A DNA stretch of 64,000 nucleotides from Plantactinospora soyae (GCF_014874095.1 NZ_JADBEB010000001.1:868001-932000); one strand, 5' to 3'; positions 17,603 through 28,616 are shown, counted from the first letter of the stretch. Notes: generated by a model from the letters alone, not told the origin. Made by a program: numbers and translations.

Positions 17603-17732
17603 GGTTGCCTTACTTTCCGATCTTTGCCCGGCAGCGCACTGACGCCGTCGAGTCTTGAGGACGGACACGGACACCCGGCCGCCATCAGGCGATTCGCGAA
17701 ATCCCCGGACCGACGGGCCGGCCCGGCGATGT

Positions 17733-17954
17733 TCACTTGTAGCGGTAGACGATGCGCCCTCGGGTCAGGTCGTACGGTGACAGTTCAACGACGACCCGGT
17801 CCTCGGGCAGGATGCGGATGTAGTGCTGCCGCATCTTGCCACTGATGTGAGCCAGCACCTTGTGACCATTGGCGAGCTCCACCCGGAACATGGCGTTCGG
17901 GAGTGGCTCGATCACCCGGCCCTCGATCTCGATGGCTCCGTCTTTTTTCGGCAT
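17733..17954 (-). CDS. infA: Translation initiation factor IF-1
   Basis: 73 residues: a single S1-like OB fold ([50 protein letters not shown]). Binds the A site of the 30S subunit during initiation with IF-2 and IF-3. The ATG at 17954 has GGAGGA just upstream; a longer open frame exists but is not IF-1-like. First gene of the infA-rpmJ-rpsM-rpsK-rpsD-rpoA-rplQ cluster. Confidence 0.98.
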   Translation of the reverse strand: MPKKDGAIEIEGRVIEPLPNAMFRVELANGHKVLAHISGKMRQHYIRILPEDRVVVELSPYDLTRGRIVYRYK

Positions 17955-18162
17955 GTCCTCCGCTGTCCTGACGTCGGTTACTCCGGACGGCCCACAACGC
18001 CTTTCCCGGGTGGAGTGCACCCGAGCCAGCCGCGGCTCCGGTCCCACCGAAGCGCGGGTGGGCATGCCGGAGTGGACGCTGTGCGCCGATCAGCCAGTGT
18101 ACGCGCGCCCGCACGTCAACGCCAACCCGGGGACGTACGGGTCGGTTGATCGGACGAACGCG

Positions 18163-18168
18163 ACTATA
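18163..18168 (-). promoter_or_regulatory. infA: Possible infA -10 box (TATAGT)
   Basis: TATAGT on the minus strand starts immediately after the stop codon of the DUF1707 gene and stands out in this GC-rich stretch. It would give a ~200-nt infA leader. The -35 region is weak. Confidence 0.45.
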
Positions 18169-18732
18169 TCAGGCGGGTTCGCCCTCTTCGTCCTGCTCAA
18201 GGCGCCGACGGTTCCGCTTCTCCACCTTGGCTCGCCGTTTCGCCGCCCGCCTCGCGGCCCAGCGCTGCGGCTCCCCGGTCGCCAGCCCGCGCACCGTGTT
18301 CAGCAGCAGCACGGCCCCCCACGGTCCGCCCACCCAGACCGGCCAGAAGTAGAGCCACTCGGTGGAGACCAGCGAGGTGACCGCCCAGATCGTCACCACG
18401 ATCGTCACGACCCCGAAGTAGCCGTTCCAGGTCTCGGCCAGCCAGCTCCGCGTCGCGCCCGGGTAGCGGCCGTCCGGACCCGGCGTCAGGCCCCGTCCGC
18501 CGTCCTCGCCGACCGGCACCATCTGAGCCTCGCCGACCGGTACCGTCCCCGGCAGGTCATCGAGCAGCCCGCCGCCGTTGAGATCCCCGTACGTCTTCGC
18601 GGCGTACACCCGCTGCAGGCGCTCCTCGTACTCGGCCAGGTCGAGCCGGCCCTCGTTCAACGCCCGGAGCAACTGCTCGGCCACGGCCGTCCGGTCCGAG
18701 TCCGCAGCGCGCATCTGGTCCCGCCCGTCCAT
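18169..18732 (-). CDS. DUF1707 (SHOCT-like) membrane protein
   Basis: 187 residues. The N-terminal ~55 residues are a DUF1707 domain (MRAADSDRTAVAEQLLRALNEGRLDLAEYEERLQRVYAAKTYGDL), a short helical domain seen at the head of many actinobacterial membrane proteins. After a Gly/Pro linker come two hydrophobic helices (GYFGVVTIVVTIWAVTSLV, WPVWVGGPWGAVLLL) and a highly basic tail ending in EEGEPA. Function is unknown. Start at the ATG at 18732; the ATG at 18744, with GGTGG upstream, is an alternative. It sits between map and infA, splitting the spc and alpha operons. Confidence 0.82.
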   Translation of the reverse strand: MDGRDQMRAADSDRTAVAEQLLRALNEGRLDLAEYEERLQRVYAAKTYGDLNGGGLLDDLPGTVPVGEAQMVPVGEDGGRGLTPGPDGRYPGATRSWLAETWNGYFGVVTIVVTIWAVTSLVSTEWLYFWPVWVGGPWGAVLLLNTVRGLATGEPQRWAARRAAKRRAKVEKRNRRRLEQDEEGEPA

Positions 18733-18843
18733 GACTACGAGCATGCCACCACCGGTCGAGCGGCGGCGAAGCCGTCGGCCCACCCACCGGTGAGCCACGC
18801 CTGGCGGAGCGGCCCGCTGGCCGACCGGATCGGCCGCGACGCC

Positions 18844-19698
18844 CTAGCCGGCCGAGGAGGACTTCGCGGGCTCTCTGGCGGTCACCAGGTCACCGAGCCG
18901 GGCCCGACCACCGTCCGGGGCGGTCAGCACCCAGACGCCGTCGTCCAGCAGCGCCATCGAGTGCTCGACGTGGGCCGCGATCGACCCGTCCCGGGTGATC
19001 ACCGTCCAGCCGTCGTCGAGTTCCACCGTCCGGGGCGAGCCCATGGTCACCATCGGCTCGATCGCCAGCGCCAGCCCCGGCACCAGGCGCGGACCACGGC
19101 CCGGTCGCCCGTGGTTGAGCACGTGCGGATCCTGATGCATCTCGGTGCCGATGCCGTGCCCGCCGTACCCCTCCACGATGCCGTACCGGCCGGCGGCCCG
19201 GACCGCGCGCTCCACCGCGTACGAGATGTCGGTCAGCCTGCCCCGTCCGCTGAGCATGCCGCGCGCCGCGGCGCCGATCCCGGCCCACATCGCGTCCTCG
19301 GCCACCGTCGCCATCCGGAGCAGTTCCGGCCGCACCTCGCCGACGGCGACCGTGATCGCGGCGTCGCCGTGCCAGCCGTCCAGCACCGCTCCGCAGTCGA
19401 TCGAGATCAGGTCGCCGTCGCGGAGCACCTGGTCCCGGGCCGGGATCGCGTGCACGACCTGCTCGTTGATTGACGAGCAGATCGACGCGGGGAAGCCGTG
19501 GTAGCCCTTGAAGGAGGGCACGGCTCCGGCCCCACGGATCACCGACTCGGCGATCTCGTCGAGGTCCCCGGTGGAGACGCCCGGCGCCACGGCCGCGCGC
19601 ATCCGGTCCAGGGCCGCCGCGACGACGAGCCCGGCGGCCCGCATCAGGTCGATCTGCTCCGGGGTCTTCAGCTGGATGTCCAGCTGGGAACGGCGCAT
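18844..19698 (-). CDS. map: Methionine aminopeptidase, type I
   Basis: 284 residues. Removes the initiator Met from nascent proteins using a dinuclear metal site. The five ligands are visible: two Asp in DLISIDCGAVLDGWHGDAA, His in GIGTEMHQDPH, Glu in LALAIEPMVTMG and Glu in HVEHSMALL. The ATG at 19698 gives the expected head MRRSQLDIQLKTPEQI. A TAGGCT box 7 nt upstream suggests a leaderless transcript of its own inside the adk end, in addition to readthrough from secY-adk. Confidence 0.96.
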   Translation of the reverse strand: MRRSQLDIQLKTPEQIDLMRAAGLVVAAALDRMRAAVAPGVSTGDLDEIAESVIRGAGAVPSFKGYHGFPASICSSINEQVVHAIPARDQVLRDGDLISIDCGAVLDGWHGDAAITVAVGEVRPELLRMATVAEDAMWAGIGAAARGMLSGRGRLTDISYAVERAVRAAGRYGIVEGYGGHGIGTEMHQDPHVLNHGRPGRGPRLVPGLALAIEPMVTMGSPRTVELDDGWTVITRDGSIAAHVEHSMALLDDGVWVLTAPDGGRARLGDLVTAREPAKSSSAG

Positions 19699-19705
19699 GA
19701 AACCC

Positions 19706-19711
19706 AGCCTA
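19706..19711 (-). promoter_or_regulatory. map: -10 box TAGGCT for map, overlapping the adk stop codon
   Basis: The box includes the TAG stop of adk and ends 7 nt before the map ATG. Confidence 0.5.
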
Positions 19712-20362
19712 TCCGCCGTACGAGCGCAGGGCGTCGATAGCCCGGACGGTGACATCCTCCACCGGTCCGGTCGCGTCGATCCCGACGAGCTTGCCCTGCG
19801 CACCGTAGTAGTCGATCAGCGGCGCGGTCTTGTTCGCGTACTCCCGCAGCCGCTCGGCGATCGTCTCCGCCTTGTCGTCGTCCCGCTGGAACAGCTCCCC
19901 GCCACACCGGTCGCATACCCCCGGCTCGGAGGGTGCGTCGAACTCGATGTGCCAGACCTTCTCACAGCCCCGGCAGGTACGCCGACCGGAGAGCCGCCGG
20001 ATGACCTCGTCGTCGTCGACCACCAGCTCCATGACCAGATCCAGGGCGGTGCCCAGATCGGCCAGCAGCTTGTCCAGGGCGGCCGCCTGCGGGGTCGTCC
20101 GAGGGAACCCGTCCAGCAGGAATCCCTCGGCCGCGTCCGCCCGGGCCAGTCGCTCCCGGACCATGTTGATGGTCACCTCGTCGGGCACCAGCTTGCCGGC
20201 GTCCATGTACCGCTTGGCCTCGACACCCAGGGGCGTGCCCTGGGTGACGTTCGCCCGGAAGATGTCCCCGGTCGAGATCTTGGGCACGGCGAGGTGGGCG
20301 GCGATGAACTCGGCCTGGGTCCCCTTGCCCGCCCCGGGGGGACCAACCAGAACGAGTCGCAT
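19709..20362 (-). CDS. adk: Adenylate kinase
   Basis: 217 residues. Catalyses ATP + AMP = 2 ADP. P-loop [10 protein letters not shown] at the start, AMP-binding STGDIFR, and a long LID with four Cys ([12 protein letters not shown]...[11 protein letters not shown]), so it is a zinc-binding long-form enzyme. C-terminus has [20 protein letters not shown]. The ATG directly abuts the TAG of secY without a spacer, so translation is probably coupled. Confidence 0.97.
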   Translation of the reverse strand: MRLVLVGPPGAGKGTQAEFIAAHLAVPKISTGDIFRANVTQGTPLGVEAKRYMDAGKLVPDEVTINMVRERLARADAAEGFLLDGFPRTTPQAAALDKLLADLGTALDLVMELVVDDDEVIRRLSGRRTCRGCEKVWHIEFDAPSEPGVCDRCGGELFQRDDDKAETIAERLREYANKTAPLIDYYGAQGKLVGIDATGPVEDVTVRAIDALRSYGG

Positions 20363-21694
20363 CTAGCGCAGGAACCCTTCGTAGTTCCGCTGCATGAGCT
20401 GGCTCTCGATCTGCTTCACGGTCTCCAGACCGACGCCGACCATGATCAGCACAGCGGTACCACCGAACGGGAAGTTCTGGAACTGCTGGTTGTCCAGCCA
20501 GATGAAGAAGAAGTTCGGCAGGATCGAGATCAGACCCAGGTAGAGCGCGCCGGGAAGGGTGATCCGGCTCAGGATGAAGTCGAGGTAGTCGGCGGTGGGC
20601 TTGCCCGGCCGGATGCCTGGCACGAACCCGCCGTACTTCTTCATGTTGTCCGCGACCTCGGTCGGGTTGAACGTGATCGAGACGTAGAAGTACGTGAAGA
20701 AGATGATCAGCAGGAAGTAGACGCTGATGTACGTCGGGCTGTCCGGCTTCACCAGGTTGTCCTGGACCCAGATCTGCCAACCGTTCAGGTTGTTCTGGTC
20801 GAAGAACTGGAGCAGCAGCGTCGGCAGGTACAGCAGCGACGAGCCGAAGATGACCGGGATCACACCCGCCTGGTTGACCTTCAGCGGGATGTAGGTGGAC
20901 GTCCCGCCGTACATCCGGCGGCCGATCATGCGCTTCGCGTACTGCACCGGGATCCGGCGCTGCGCCTGCTCGATGAAGACCACCGCGGTGATGACCACCA
21001 GAACCAGCACCAGTACCAGGGCGAACATGCCCCAGCCCTTGTTGTTCTTGATGGTCCAGCCCTCGCTGGGCAGTCGGGCCGCGATCGAGGTGAAGATCAG
21101 CACCGACATGCCGTTGCCGACGCCCCGGTCGGTGATCAGCTCACCGAGCCACATGACCATGCCGGTACCGGCGGTCATGGTGATCACCAGGACGCTCACG
21201 GTCAACCAACCCGGCAGGCCGTGGCCCTCGGGGATGATCGGGAACTCCTGGCACATGCCGTTGAAGAGCTGCCCGGACCGGGCCAGCGCCACGAACGCCG
21301 AGGCCTGCAGGACACCCAGGCCGAGCGTCAGGTACCGGGTGTACTGGGTGATCTTCGCCTGACCGGACTGACCCTCCTTGCGGAGCTGCTCCAGCCGCGG
21401 GATGACCACGGTGAGCAGCTGCAGGATGATCGACGCGGTGATGTAGGGCATGATGCCCAGCGCGAAGACCGACAGCGAGAGCAACGCCCCGCCGGAGAAC
21501 AGGTTGAGCAGGTTGAAGACACCGTTGCCCTCGCCCGACTCCATGGTCTTGATGCACTGCTGGACGTTCCCGTACGAGACGCCGGGGCTGGGCAGTGTCG
21601 CGCCGAGCCGGTAGACCGCGATGATGGCTACTGTAAACAGCAGCTTCTTGCGCAGGTCAGGCGTGCGGAACGCACTGAGAAAGGCGGAGAGCAA
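20363..21694 (-). CDS. secY: Protein translocase subunit SecY
   Basis: 443 residues with ten transmembrane helices; the central channel of the Sec translocon. Typical segments: FRTPDLRKKLLFTVAIIAVYRLG, a plug region with SGGALLSLSVFALGIMPYITASIILQL, and a C-terminal KQIESQLMQRNYEGFLR. I place the start at TTG 21694 (LLSAFLSAFRTP) because AGGAGG precedes it at 6-7 nt and SecY proteins begin there. An upstream extension would be basic and SecY-atypical. Partner SecE is encoded at 51.9 kb. Confidence 0.95.
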   Translation of the reverse strand: MLSAFLSAFRTPDLRKKLLFTVAIIAVYRLGATLPSPGVSYGNVQQCIKTMESGEGNGVFNLLNLFSGGALLSLSVFALGIMPYITASIILQLLTVVIPRLEQLRKEGQSGQAKITQYTRYLTLGLGVLQASAFVALARSGQLFNGMCQEFPIIPEGHGLPGWLTVSVLVITMTAGTGMVMWLGELITDRGVGNGMSVLIFTSIAARLPSEGWTIKNNKGWGMFALVLVLVLVVITAVVFIEQAQRRIPVQYAKRMIGRRMYGGTSTYIPLKVNQAGVIPVIFGSSLLYLPTLLLQFFDQNNLNGWQIWVQDNLVKPDSPTYISVYFLLIIFFTYFYVSITFNPTEVADNMKKYGGFVPGIRPGKPTADYLDFILSRITLPGALYLGLISILPNFFFIWLDNQQFQNFPFGGTAVLIMVGVGLETVKQIESQLMQRNYEGFLR

Positions 21695-21930
21695 CTTCTT
21701 CCTCCTGCGCGAGGCGGGCCGCCGGTGGTTCGTGGCGGGACGGGGTGGCTGTCGGGCGATCGACCCGATACCCATGCTGGGATCGGACTCTAACAGTCCG
21801 GCGCGCTCTCGGGCAGATCCACCCGGAGAACATTCACCGCTTCCGATATTAACGGGGCGAATGGCCCCCTAGTAGACCGTGGCGCCCGCCAGTTGCCGAG
21901 AACTGAACGAGCGCCGCGACCGCGTAATCC

Positions 21931-22374
21931 TTACAGCTCTGTTGCCGAGCCGCCAGCAGCGGCGATCTTCTCCTTGGCCGACGCGCTGAACGCGTGCGCC
22001 GACACCTGGAGAGTGACCCCGCCCAGGTCCCCGGTACCGAGAACCTTGACCGGCTGACCCTTACGGACGGCGCCGGCCTCGACCAGCTCCAGCGGGCCGA
22101 CCTGTCCGCCCTGCGGGAACAGCTCGGCGAGCCGGTCCAGGTTGACGACCTGGAAGACGACCTTGAACTTGTTCTTGAAGCCCTTCAGCTTCGGCAGGCG
22201 CATGTGGATGGGCATCTGCCCGCCCTCGAACGCCGCCGAGATGTTCTTCCGGGCCTTGGAACCCTTGGTGCCTCGACCGGCGGTCTTCCCCTTCGAGCCC
22301 TCACCGCGACCCACCCGGGTCTTCGCGGTCTTGGACCCGGGAGCCGGGCGCAGGTGGTGGACCTTGATCGTCAT
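21931..22374 (-). CDS. rplO: 50S ribosomal protein L15
   Basis: 147 residues. Late-assembly protein of the large subunit. The Gly/Arg/Lys-rich N-terminal extension ([19 protein letters not shown]) and core ([39 protein letters not shown]) are intact. The ATG shares one base with the rpmD stop. A 236-nt gap before secY contains no gene. Confidence 0.97.
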   Translation of the reverse strand: MTIKVHHLRPAPGSKTAKTRVGRGEGSKGKTAGRGTKGSKARKNISAAFEGGQMPIHMRLPKLKGFKNKFKVVFQVVNLDRLAELFPQGGQVGPLELVEAGAVRKGQPVKVLGTGDLGGVTLQVSAHAFSASAKEKIAAAGGSATEL

Positions 22375-22556
22375 TACTCGACCTCCTCGACCTTCACGAG
22401 GTGGCTCACGGTGAAGATCATGCCCCGAATCTCGGGGCGGTCCTCCTTGACCACCACGTCGTTGATCCGCTTGAGACCGAGCGAACGCAGCGACTCGCGC
22501 TGGTTGTGCTTGGTCCCGATCCCGGACCGGACCTGGGTCACCTTCAGACGTGCCAT
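22374..22556 (-). CDS. rpmD: 50S ribosomal protein L30
   Basis: 60 residues ([19 protein letters not shown]..., [21 protein letters not shown]). Complete, with typical bacterial length. The start overlaps the rpsE stop (TGATG) and the stop overlaps the rplO start, so the three genes are translationally coupled. Confidence 0.97.
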   Translation of the reverse strand: MARLKVTQVRSGIGTKHNQRESLRSLGLKRINDVVVKEDRPEIRGMIFTVSHLVKVEEVE

Positions 22557-23170
22557 CAGGACGTCACCCCCGCCTGAGCCGCGAGCATCGCGGCCGGCGC
22601 GACGTCCTCGACCGGCAGACCCCGACGCTTCGCGACCGCCTCCGGCGACTCCAGCCCCTTCAGGGCCGCAACCGTGGCGTGCACGATGTTGATCGGGTTC
22701 GACGAGCCGAGGCTCTTCGAGAGCACGTCGTGGATGCCCGCGCACTCCAGCACGGCACGCACCGGGCCACCGGCGATGACACCGGTACCAGCGCTGGCCG
22801 GCTTGAGCAGAACGACGCCAGCGGCGTCCTCGCCCGTCACCGGGTGCGGAATCGAGGCACCGATCCTGGGCACCTTGAAAAAGTGCTTCTTGGCCTCCTC
22901 GACGCCCTTGGCGATGGCCGCGGGCACCTCCTTGGCCTTTCCGTAGCCCACACCGACGGTGCCGTCGCCGTCGCCCACGATCACGAGGGCGGTGAAGCTG
23001 AAGCGACGACCACCCTTGACGACCTTGGCGACACGGTTGATAGCGACGACCCGCTCGAGATGCGGGGTCTTCTCGGCGGGCGCGTTTCCGCGGCCGCCCT
23101 CACGGCGGTTGTCGCGGCGACCACCCTCGTTGCCACCGGACCCGCCGCCACGGCGCTGTTGACCTGGCAT
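22556..23170 (-). CDS. rpsE: 30S ribosomal protein S5
   Basis: 204 residues. Contributes to decoding fidelity and mRNA entry. The S5 double-stranded RNA-binding domain ([31 protein letters not shown]) begins near 45. The first ~40 residues are a disordered Gly/Arg/Gln head ([21 protein letters not shown]), an actinobacterial extension. C-terminal domain complete ([19 protein letters not shown]). Confidence 0.97.
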   Translation of the reverse strand: MPGQQRRGGGSGGNEGGRRDNRREGGRGNAPAEKTPHLERVVAINRVAKVVKGGRRFSFTALVIVGDGDGTVGVGYGKAKEVPAAIAKGVEEAKKHFFKVPRIGASIPHPVTGEDAAGVVLLKPASAGTGVIAGGPVRAVLECAGIHDVLSKSLGSSNPINIVHATVAALKGLESPEAVAKRRGLPVEDVAPAAMLAAQAGVTS

Positions 23171-23202
23171 CAGCAGCCTTCCTCTCTCATCGTGACGGGG
23201 TT

Positions 23203-23588
23203 CTAGAACTCAAGCCCGGCTTCGCGGGCAGCGTCGGCCAGTGCGGCGATCCTGCCCGCGTACTGGTTGCCACCGCGGTCGAAGACGACCTTGGAGATCC
23301 CGGCCGCCTTGGCCCGCTCGGCGAGCAGCGCGCCGACCTTACCGGCCACGACTCGCTTGTCACCCTCCGAGCCCCTGATCGACGCGTCCAGGGACGAGGC
23401 GGCGGCCAGGGTGTGCCCCCGGCCGTCGTCCACCACCTGGGCGGTGATGTGGCGCAGCGAACGGGTGACGACCAGGCGCGGGCGCTCGGCCGTACCGGTG
23501 ACGTTCTTGCGGACCCGGAAGTGCCGACGTGCCCGCCCGATGGCGCGCTGGGCGGCGACGCCGCGGCGGCGCTTGAGCAGCGTGGCGG

Positions 23589-23592
<4 letters not shown>
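23203..23592 (-). CDS. rplR: 50S ribosomal protein L18
   Basis: 129 residues. Binds 5S rRNA with L5 and L25. Core motifs [35 protein letters not shown] and [28 protein letters not shown] are complete. Start overlaps the rplF stop by 4 nt (ATGA). Confidence 0.97.
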
Positions 23593-24131
<539 letters not shown>

Positions 24132-24147
24132 TTCTACCTGTCTCCCG

Positions 24148-24555
24148 TTACCAGACGAAGGCGAGGACTTCCCCGCCAACGCTCCGCTTGCGGGCCTGCC
24201 GGTCGGTGAGCAGCCCCTGGGACGTCGAAATGATCGCCACGCCCAGCCCACCGAGCACCCGCGGGAGCCCGTCCGACTTGGCGTACACCCGCAGACCGGG
24301 CTTGGACACGCGCTTGATGCCGGCCAGGCTCCGCTCGCGGTTCTGGCCGTACTTCAGCTCGACGACCAGTCGCTTGCCGACGGCGCCCTCCTCGGGCTCC
24401 TCGACCAACCAGGTGGCGATGTAACCCTCGGACTTGAGGACCTCGGCGATGTTCGCCTTGATCTTCGAGTAGGGCATCGTCACCCGGTCGTGGTACGCCT
24501 GGTTGGCGTTACGCAGACGCGTCAGCATGTCTGCGATCGGGTCGGTCATCGTCAT
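24148..24555 (-). CDS. rpsH: 30S ribosomal protein S8
   Basis: 135 residues ([25 protein letters not shown]). Binds 16S helix 21 and, in other bacteria, represses the spc mRNA. The C-terminal signature [31 protein letters not shown] is complete. The ATG at 24549 is an alternative start. Confidence 0.97.
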   Translation of the reverse strand: MTMTDPIADMLTRLRNANQAYHDRVTMPYSKIKANIAEVLKSEGYIATWLVEEPEEGAVGKRLVVELKYGQNRERSLAGIKRVSKPGLRVYAKSDGLPRVLGGLGVAIISTSQGLLTDRQARKRSVGGEVLAFVW

Positions 24556-24709
24556 GGATCTCGTCAGCCTTTCTCGCCGGGGTTCCCGGGGCAGTGACCC
24601 AGGCCTACGGCGTTGCGATCCTCGCCCCGAACATCAGTCGGAACGCGGCTGGGCCCAAACCAGGTCGTGTCGCGGTCCTCGCTCCACGACCCGCGGATGG
24701 GGCGCAGTG

Positions 24710-24895
24710 TCACCAGGAAGCCTTCGACACGCCGGGCAGTTCGCCACGGTGGGCCATCTCCCGGATGCACACCCGGCAGAGGCCGAACTTGCGGTAGACC
24801 GCCTTCGGCCGCCCGCACCGCTGGCAGCGGGTGTACGCGCGAACCGAGAACTTCGGCTTCGCGGCCGCCTTGAGGATCAGCGCCTTCTTCGCCAT
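24710..24895 (-). CDS. rpsZ: 30S ribosomal protein S14, zinc type
   Basis: 61 residues, the short zinc-ribbon form (C-x2-C...C-x2-[10 protein letters not shown] and GLCRVC). Located in the 30S head. The cluster copy in actinobacteria is normally this form, with a zinc-free paralogue elsewhere for zinc starvation. The start is one base after the rplE stop; a 154-nt gap separates it from rpsH. Confidence 0.97.
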   Translation of the reverse strand: MAKKALILKAAAKPKFSVRAYTRCQRCGRPKAVYRKFGLCRVCIREMAHRGELPGVSKASW

Positions 24896-24896
24896 C

Positions 24897-25463
24897 TCAG
24901 TTCTCCTTGAACGGGAAGCCCAGGAGCTTGAGTAGCGCCCGGCCCTCGTCGTCGGTCGTCGCGGTGGTTACCACGGTGATGTCCATGCCCCGTACCCGAT
25001 CGATCCGGTCCTGGTCGATCTCGTGGAACACCGACTGCTCGGTCAAACCGAACGTGTAGTTGCCGTGCCCGTCGAGCTTGCGCCCGTCCAGACCGCGGAA
25101 GTCGCGGATCCGGGGCAGCGCGATCGAGAGCAGCCGGTCCAGGAACTCCCACATCCGGTCGCCCCGCAGGGTGACCTTCGCGCCGATCGGCATGCCCTCG
25201 CGGAGCTTGAACTGCGCGATGGACTTCCGGGCCCGACGCACCTGCGGCTTCTGGCCGGAGATCGTGGCCAGGTCCCGCACGGCGCCGTCGATCAGCTTCG
25301 CGTCCCGCGCTGCCTCACCGACGCCCATGTTGACGACGATCTTGACCAGCCCCGGCACCTGCATCGGGTTGCCGTAGTTGAACTGCTCACGCAGCTGGGC
25401 CGCGATCTCTTTGCGGTACCGCTCCTTGAGCCGCGGCAGGGTCTTGGTCTCGGTTGCCGTCAT
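24897..25463 (-). CDS. rplE: 50S ribosomal protein L5
   Basis: 188 residues. Binds 5S rRNA and P-site tRNA. Typical segments: [83 protein letters not shown] use the ATG at 25463 (AAGGA 6 nt upstream, TGATG overlap with rplX); a GTG one codon earlier is possible. Confidence 0.96.
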   Translation of the reverse strand: MTATETKTLPRLKERYRKEIAAQLREQFNYGNPMQVPGLVKIVVNMGVGEAARDAKLIDGAVRDLATISGQKPQVRRARKSIAQFKLREGMPIGAKVTLRGDRMWEFLDRLLSIALPRIRDFRGLDGRKLDGHGNYTFGLTEQSVFHEIDQDRIDRVRGMDITVVTTATTDDEGRALLKLLGFPFKEN

Positions 25464-25777
25464 CACAGGTCCTTACCGGTGCTGCGCGCGATGCGGACCT
25501 TCTGGCCACTGTCGTCGATCCGGTACCCGACCCGCGTCGGGTTGCCGTCGGAGTCCACGACCTGCACGTTCGAGACGTGGATCGCGGCCTCCTGGGTGAC
25601 GATGCCACCGGTCTTCGCACCGCGCTGGGTGGTGCGGATACGGGTGTGCTTCTTGACCCGGTTCACGCCCTCGACCAGGACCTTGTCCTGCCTCGGGTAG
25701 GCCGCGATGACCTTGCCCTTGGCACCCTTGTCCTTGCCGGCGATGACGATCACCGTGTCGCCCTTTTTGACCTTCAC
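25463..25777 (-). CDS. rplX: 50S ribosomal protein L24
   Basis: 104 residues. Assembly initiator near the tunnel exit. KOW motif at the start ([28 protein letters not shown]), then [32 protein letters not shown] start at 25777, 3 nt after rplN. Confidence 0.97.
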   Translation of the reverse strand: MKVKKGDTVIVIAGKDKGAKGKVIAAYPRQDKVLVEGVNRVKKHTRIRTTQRGAKTGGIVTQEAAIHVSNVQVVDSDGNPTRVGYRIDDSGQKVRIARSTGKDL

Positions 25778-25780
25778 GGT

Positions 25781-26149
25781 TTACAACACCTCCGGCGCGA
25801 GAGAGATGATCTTCATGAACCGCTTGTCCCGCAGCTCACGGCCCACCGGGCCGAAGATACGGGTACCGCGCGGGTCGCCACCATCCTTGATGATCACGGC
25901 CGCGTTCTCGTCGAATCGGATGTACGAACCGTCCGGCCGCCGCCTCTCCTTCGCGGTGCGGACGACGACCGCCTTGACGACGTCGCCCTTCTTCACACCG
26001 GCACCGGGGATGGCGTCCTTGACCGTGGCCACGATGACGTCGCCGATGCTCGCGTAGCGCCGACCGGAGCCACCGAGGACCCGGATGCACAAGATCTCCC
26101 TGGCACCCGTGTTGTCGGCGACGCGCAGTCGCGACTCCTGCTGAATCAC
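25781..26149 (-). CDS. rplN: 50S ribosomal protein L14
   Basis: 122 residues, normal length ([55 protein letters not shown]). Lies at the subunit interface and binds silencing factor RsfS. First gene of the spc-type block, 114 nt after rpsQ. Confidence 0.97.
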   Translation of the reverse strand: MIQQESRLRVADNTGAREILCIRVLGGSGRRYASIGDVIVATVKDAIPGAGVKKGDVVKAVVVRTAKERRRPDGSYIRFDENAAVIIKDGGDPRGTRIFGPVGRELRDKRFMKIISLAPEVL

Positions 26150-26263
26150 GTCTATCTCCTATGTCTGCCAGTTCTCAGCCGGCAGTCTCTCCGACCCGTG
26201 CCTTCCGAATCGAAGACCTGTGCCGACTGAGCTTGGCGGAACCCTGAGCCTGCGGTACGGCTC

Positions 26264-26542
26264 TTACTTGGCCTTCTCGAGGATCTCCACGATCCGCCAG
26301 CGCTTGGTGGCGGACAGCGGACGGGTTTCCATGATCAGAACCCGGTCACCGGTACCACACGCGTTCTGCTCGTCGTGAACCTTCAGCTTTCTGGTACGGC
26401 GCAGAACCTTGCCGTACAGCGCGTGCTTCACACGGTCCTCGACCTCGACGATCACGGTCTTGTCCATCTTGTCGCTCACCACGAGGCCCTCGCGGACCTT
26501 GCGCTGGGCCCGCGGCGTCGCGGTGGTGGTCTCGTCACTCAT
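26264..26542 (-). CDS. rpsQ: 30S ribosomal protein S17
   Basis: 92 residues. OB-fold protein of the 30S body: [42 protein letters not shown]. The N-terminal ~12 residues (Thr/Ala-rich) are a short extension. Start overlaps the rpmC stop by 4 nt. Last gene of the S10 block. Confidence 0.97.
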   Translation of the reverse strand: MSDETTTATPRAQRKVREGLVVSDKMDKTVIVEVEDRVKHALYGKVLRRTRKLKVHDEQNACGTGDRVLIMETRPLSATKRWRIVEILEKAK

Positions 26543-26775
26543 GATGCAGTCACCTCAGTCGGCGCGGCCGAAAGCCCCAGCTCGCGCTCACGCATGATCG
26601 TGTAGATCCGGGCGATCTCCCGACGGATGACCTGCAGCCGGCGGTTGTTGTCCAGTTGGCCGGTGGCCGACTGAACGCGAAGGTTGAACAGCTCCGCCTT
26701 GGCCTCCCGCAGCCTGCTGACCAGCTCCTCCTCGGAGAGTTCACGCAGCTCGCCGGCCTTAACGCCCGCGGCCAT
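26539..26775 (-). CDS. rpmC: 50S ribosomal protein L29
   Basis: 78 residues, two long helices ([41 protein letters not shown]). At the tunnel exit, docking site for trigger factor and SRP with L23. Shares a base with the rplP stop (TGATG). Confidence 0.97.
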   Translation of the reverse strand: MAAGVKAGELRELSEEELVSRLREAKAELFNLRVQSATGQLDNNRRLQVIRREIARIYTIMRERELGLSAAPTEVTAS

Positions 26776-27200
26776 CAGCTTTCACCCACTTCGCGCGTCA
26801 CAATTCGGCACTTCATCGGGAGCTTGTGGATCGCGCGACGCATCGCCTCTCGCGCGATCTGCTCGTTGGGGAAGGACATCTCGAAGAGCACCCGCCCCGG
26901 CTTAATGTTGGCCACCCACCACTCGGGCGAACCCTTACCGGAACCCATCCGGGTTTCGGCCGGCTTCTTGGTCAGGGCCTGGTCCGGGAACACCGTGATC
27001 CAGACCTTGCCACCACGCTTGATGTGCCGGGTCATCGCGATACGGGCCGCTTCGATCTGACGGTTGGTCAGGTACGCGGACTCGAGCGCCTGGATTCCGA
27101 ACTCGCCGAACACCACCCGGGTGCCACCCTTGGCCGCGCCGTGGCGGTCGGGGTGGTGCGGCTTGCGGAAGCCCTTCGGGGGCTTGCGCGGCATCAGCAT
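26775..27200 (-). CDS. rplP: 50S ribosomal protein L16
   Basis: 141 residues. Contacts A-site tRNA and the L11 arm. [21 protein letters not shown] opens the protein; the ATG two codons in (MPRK) may be the true start. [46 protein letters not shown] is the L16 signature region. Confidence 0.97.
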   Translation of the reverse strand: MLMPRKPPKGFRKPHHPDRHGAAKGGTRVVFGEFGIQALESAYLTNRQIEAARIAMTRHIKRGGKVWITVFPDQALTKKPAETRMGSGKGSPEWWVANIKPGRVLFEMSFPNEQIAREAMRRAIHKLPMKCRIVTREVGES

Positions 27201-27203
27201 GTG

Positions 27204-28085
27204 TCAGCCCTCCTGCGCTGAGCTGTCCGCCCCGGCCGGAGCGGCCGGAGCGGCCGGCGCGGCCGTGGCCGGCGCGGCGTTTTCGTTCGTGGCTTCGGGA
27301 GCCCCGCCGGAGATCTCGGCGGCTGCCGCCCGGCCCGCTTCGGTACCACCGGCGGTCGTGCCGGAGGAACCGGACCGGCCGCGACGCGGCCGCTCGGGAC
27401 GGTCGCCACGCTCCCGGCGCGGACGCGCCGGACCCGTCTCGGCCGGAGCTTCCCGACCGGGTACGGCGTCGCCCTTGTAGATCCAGACCTTCACGCCGAT
27501 CCGGCCGAAGGTGGTCCGGGCCTCGAAGAAGCCGTACTCGATGTTGGCCCGCAGCGTGTGCAGCGGAACCCGACCCTCGCGGTAGAACTCGGTACGGCTC
27601 ATCTCCGCGCCGCCGAGACGGCCGGAGACCTGCACCCGGATGCCCTTGACGATCGGGTTCTTCATCGCCGACTGCATGGCCTTACGCATCGCCCGCCGGA
27701 AGCTCACCCGGCTGGACAGCTGCTCCGCCACACCCTGTGCGACAAGCTGCGCGTCCGACTCCGGGCTCTTCACCTCGAGGATGTTGAGCTGCACCTGCTT
27801 GCCGGTCAGCTTCTCCAGCTCGCCACGGATCCGGTCCGCCTCGGCGCCCTTACGACCGATGACGATGCCCGGCCGCGCGGTGTGGATGTCGACCCGGACC
27901 CGGTCCCGCGTCCGCTCGATGTCGACCTTGGAAATGCCGGCGCGCTCCAGGCCCTTGGACATCATCCGGCGGATCTTGACATCCTCGCCGATGTAGTCCT
28001 TGTAGAGCTTGTCCGCGAACCAGCGGGACTTCCAGTCGGTCGAGATGCCGAGCCGGAACCCGTGCGGGTGAACCTTCTGACCCAT
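27204..28085 (-). CDS. rpsC: 30S ribosomal protein S3
   Basis: 293 residues versus ~210-275 usual. The N-terminal KH domain ([37 protein letters not shown]) and C-terminal S3 domain ([38 protein letters not shown]) are intact to ~215. The last ~75 residues are a disordered Arg/Gly/Pro/Ala tail. Part of the mRNA entry helicase with S4 and S5. One-base overlap with rplV (TAATG). Confidence 0.97.
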   Translation of the reverse strand: MGQKVHPHGFRLGISTDWKSRWFADKLYKDYIGEDVKIRRMMSKGLERAGISKVDIERTRDRVRVDIHTARPGIVIGRKGAEADRIRGELEKLTGKQVQLNILEVKSPESDAQLVAQGVAEQLSSRVSFRRAMRKAMQSAMKNPIVKGIRVQVSGRLGGAEMSRTEFYREGRVPLHTLRANIEYGFFEARTTFGRIGVKVWIYKGDAVPGREAPAETGPARPRRERGDRPERPRRGRSGSSGTTAGGTEAGRAAAAEISGGAPEATNENAAPATAAPAAPAAPAGADSSAQEG

Positions 28086-28579
28086 TACTCGGCACCTTCC
28101 GTCTTGCTCTGCGTCTCGCCGGCCCCGGTCTCGGCCGCCGGTGCGGCCTGCGCCGACTCGGTCGACTTGGCCGGTGCGGCCTTCTTCGCCGCAGCCCGCT
28201 TCGCCGGCGTGGCGGGCGCGACGGCCTCGACCACGATGGTGATGTGGCAGGTCCGCTTGCGGATCCGGTACGCCCGGCCCTGCGCCCGTGGCTGGAAGCG
28301 CTTCATCGTCGGGCCCTCGTCCACGAACGCCTCGCTGACAAGCAACGCGTCGGGGTCCAGCCGCTCGTTGTTCTCCGCGTTGGCGATCGCGCTCGCGAGC
28401 ACCTTGTAGACCTGCTCACTCGCCGCCTGCGGCGCGAACTGCAGCACCGTGAGCGCCTCCTTCGCGGGCAGACCGCGGACGAGGTTGACCACCCGGCGCG
28501 CCTTGGTCGGCGAGATGCGCACGTGTCGCGCAACCGCCCGCGCGCCCGGAAGCACCGGAGCGTCGCCCTTTACTGGCAT
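28085..28579 (-). CDS. rplV: 50S ribosomal protein L22
   Basis: 164 residues against ~110 usual. The core ([39 protein letters not shown], hairpin loop [24 protein letters not shown]) ends near 118. The extra C-terminal ~45 residues are Ala/Lys/Glu-rich. The hairpin lines the exit tunnel near the macrolide site. Confidence 0.97.
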   Translation of the reverse strand: MPVKGDAPVLPGARAVARHVRISPTKARRVVNLVRGLPAKEALTVLQFAPQAASEQVYKVLASAIANAENNERLDPDALLVSEAFVDEGPTMKRFQPRAQGRAYRIRKRTCHITIVVEAVAPATPAKRAAAKKAAPAKSTESAQAAPAAETGAGETQSKTEGAE

Positions 28580-28616
28580 CGCTGAAACCCCTTGATCCCT
28601 AATCCGTGGTCGGCGC

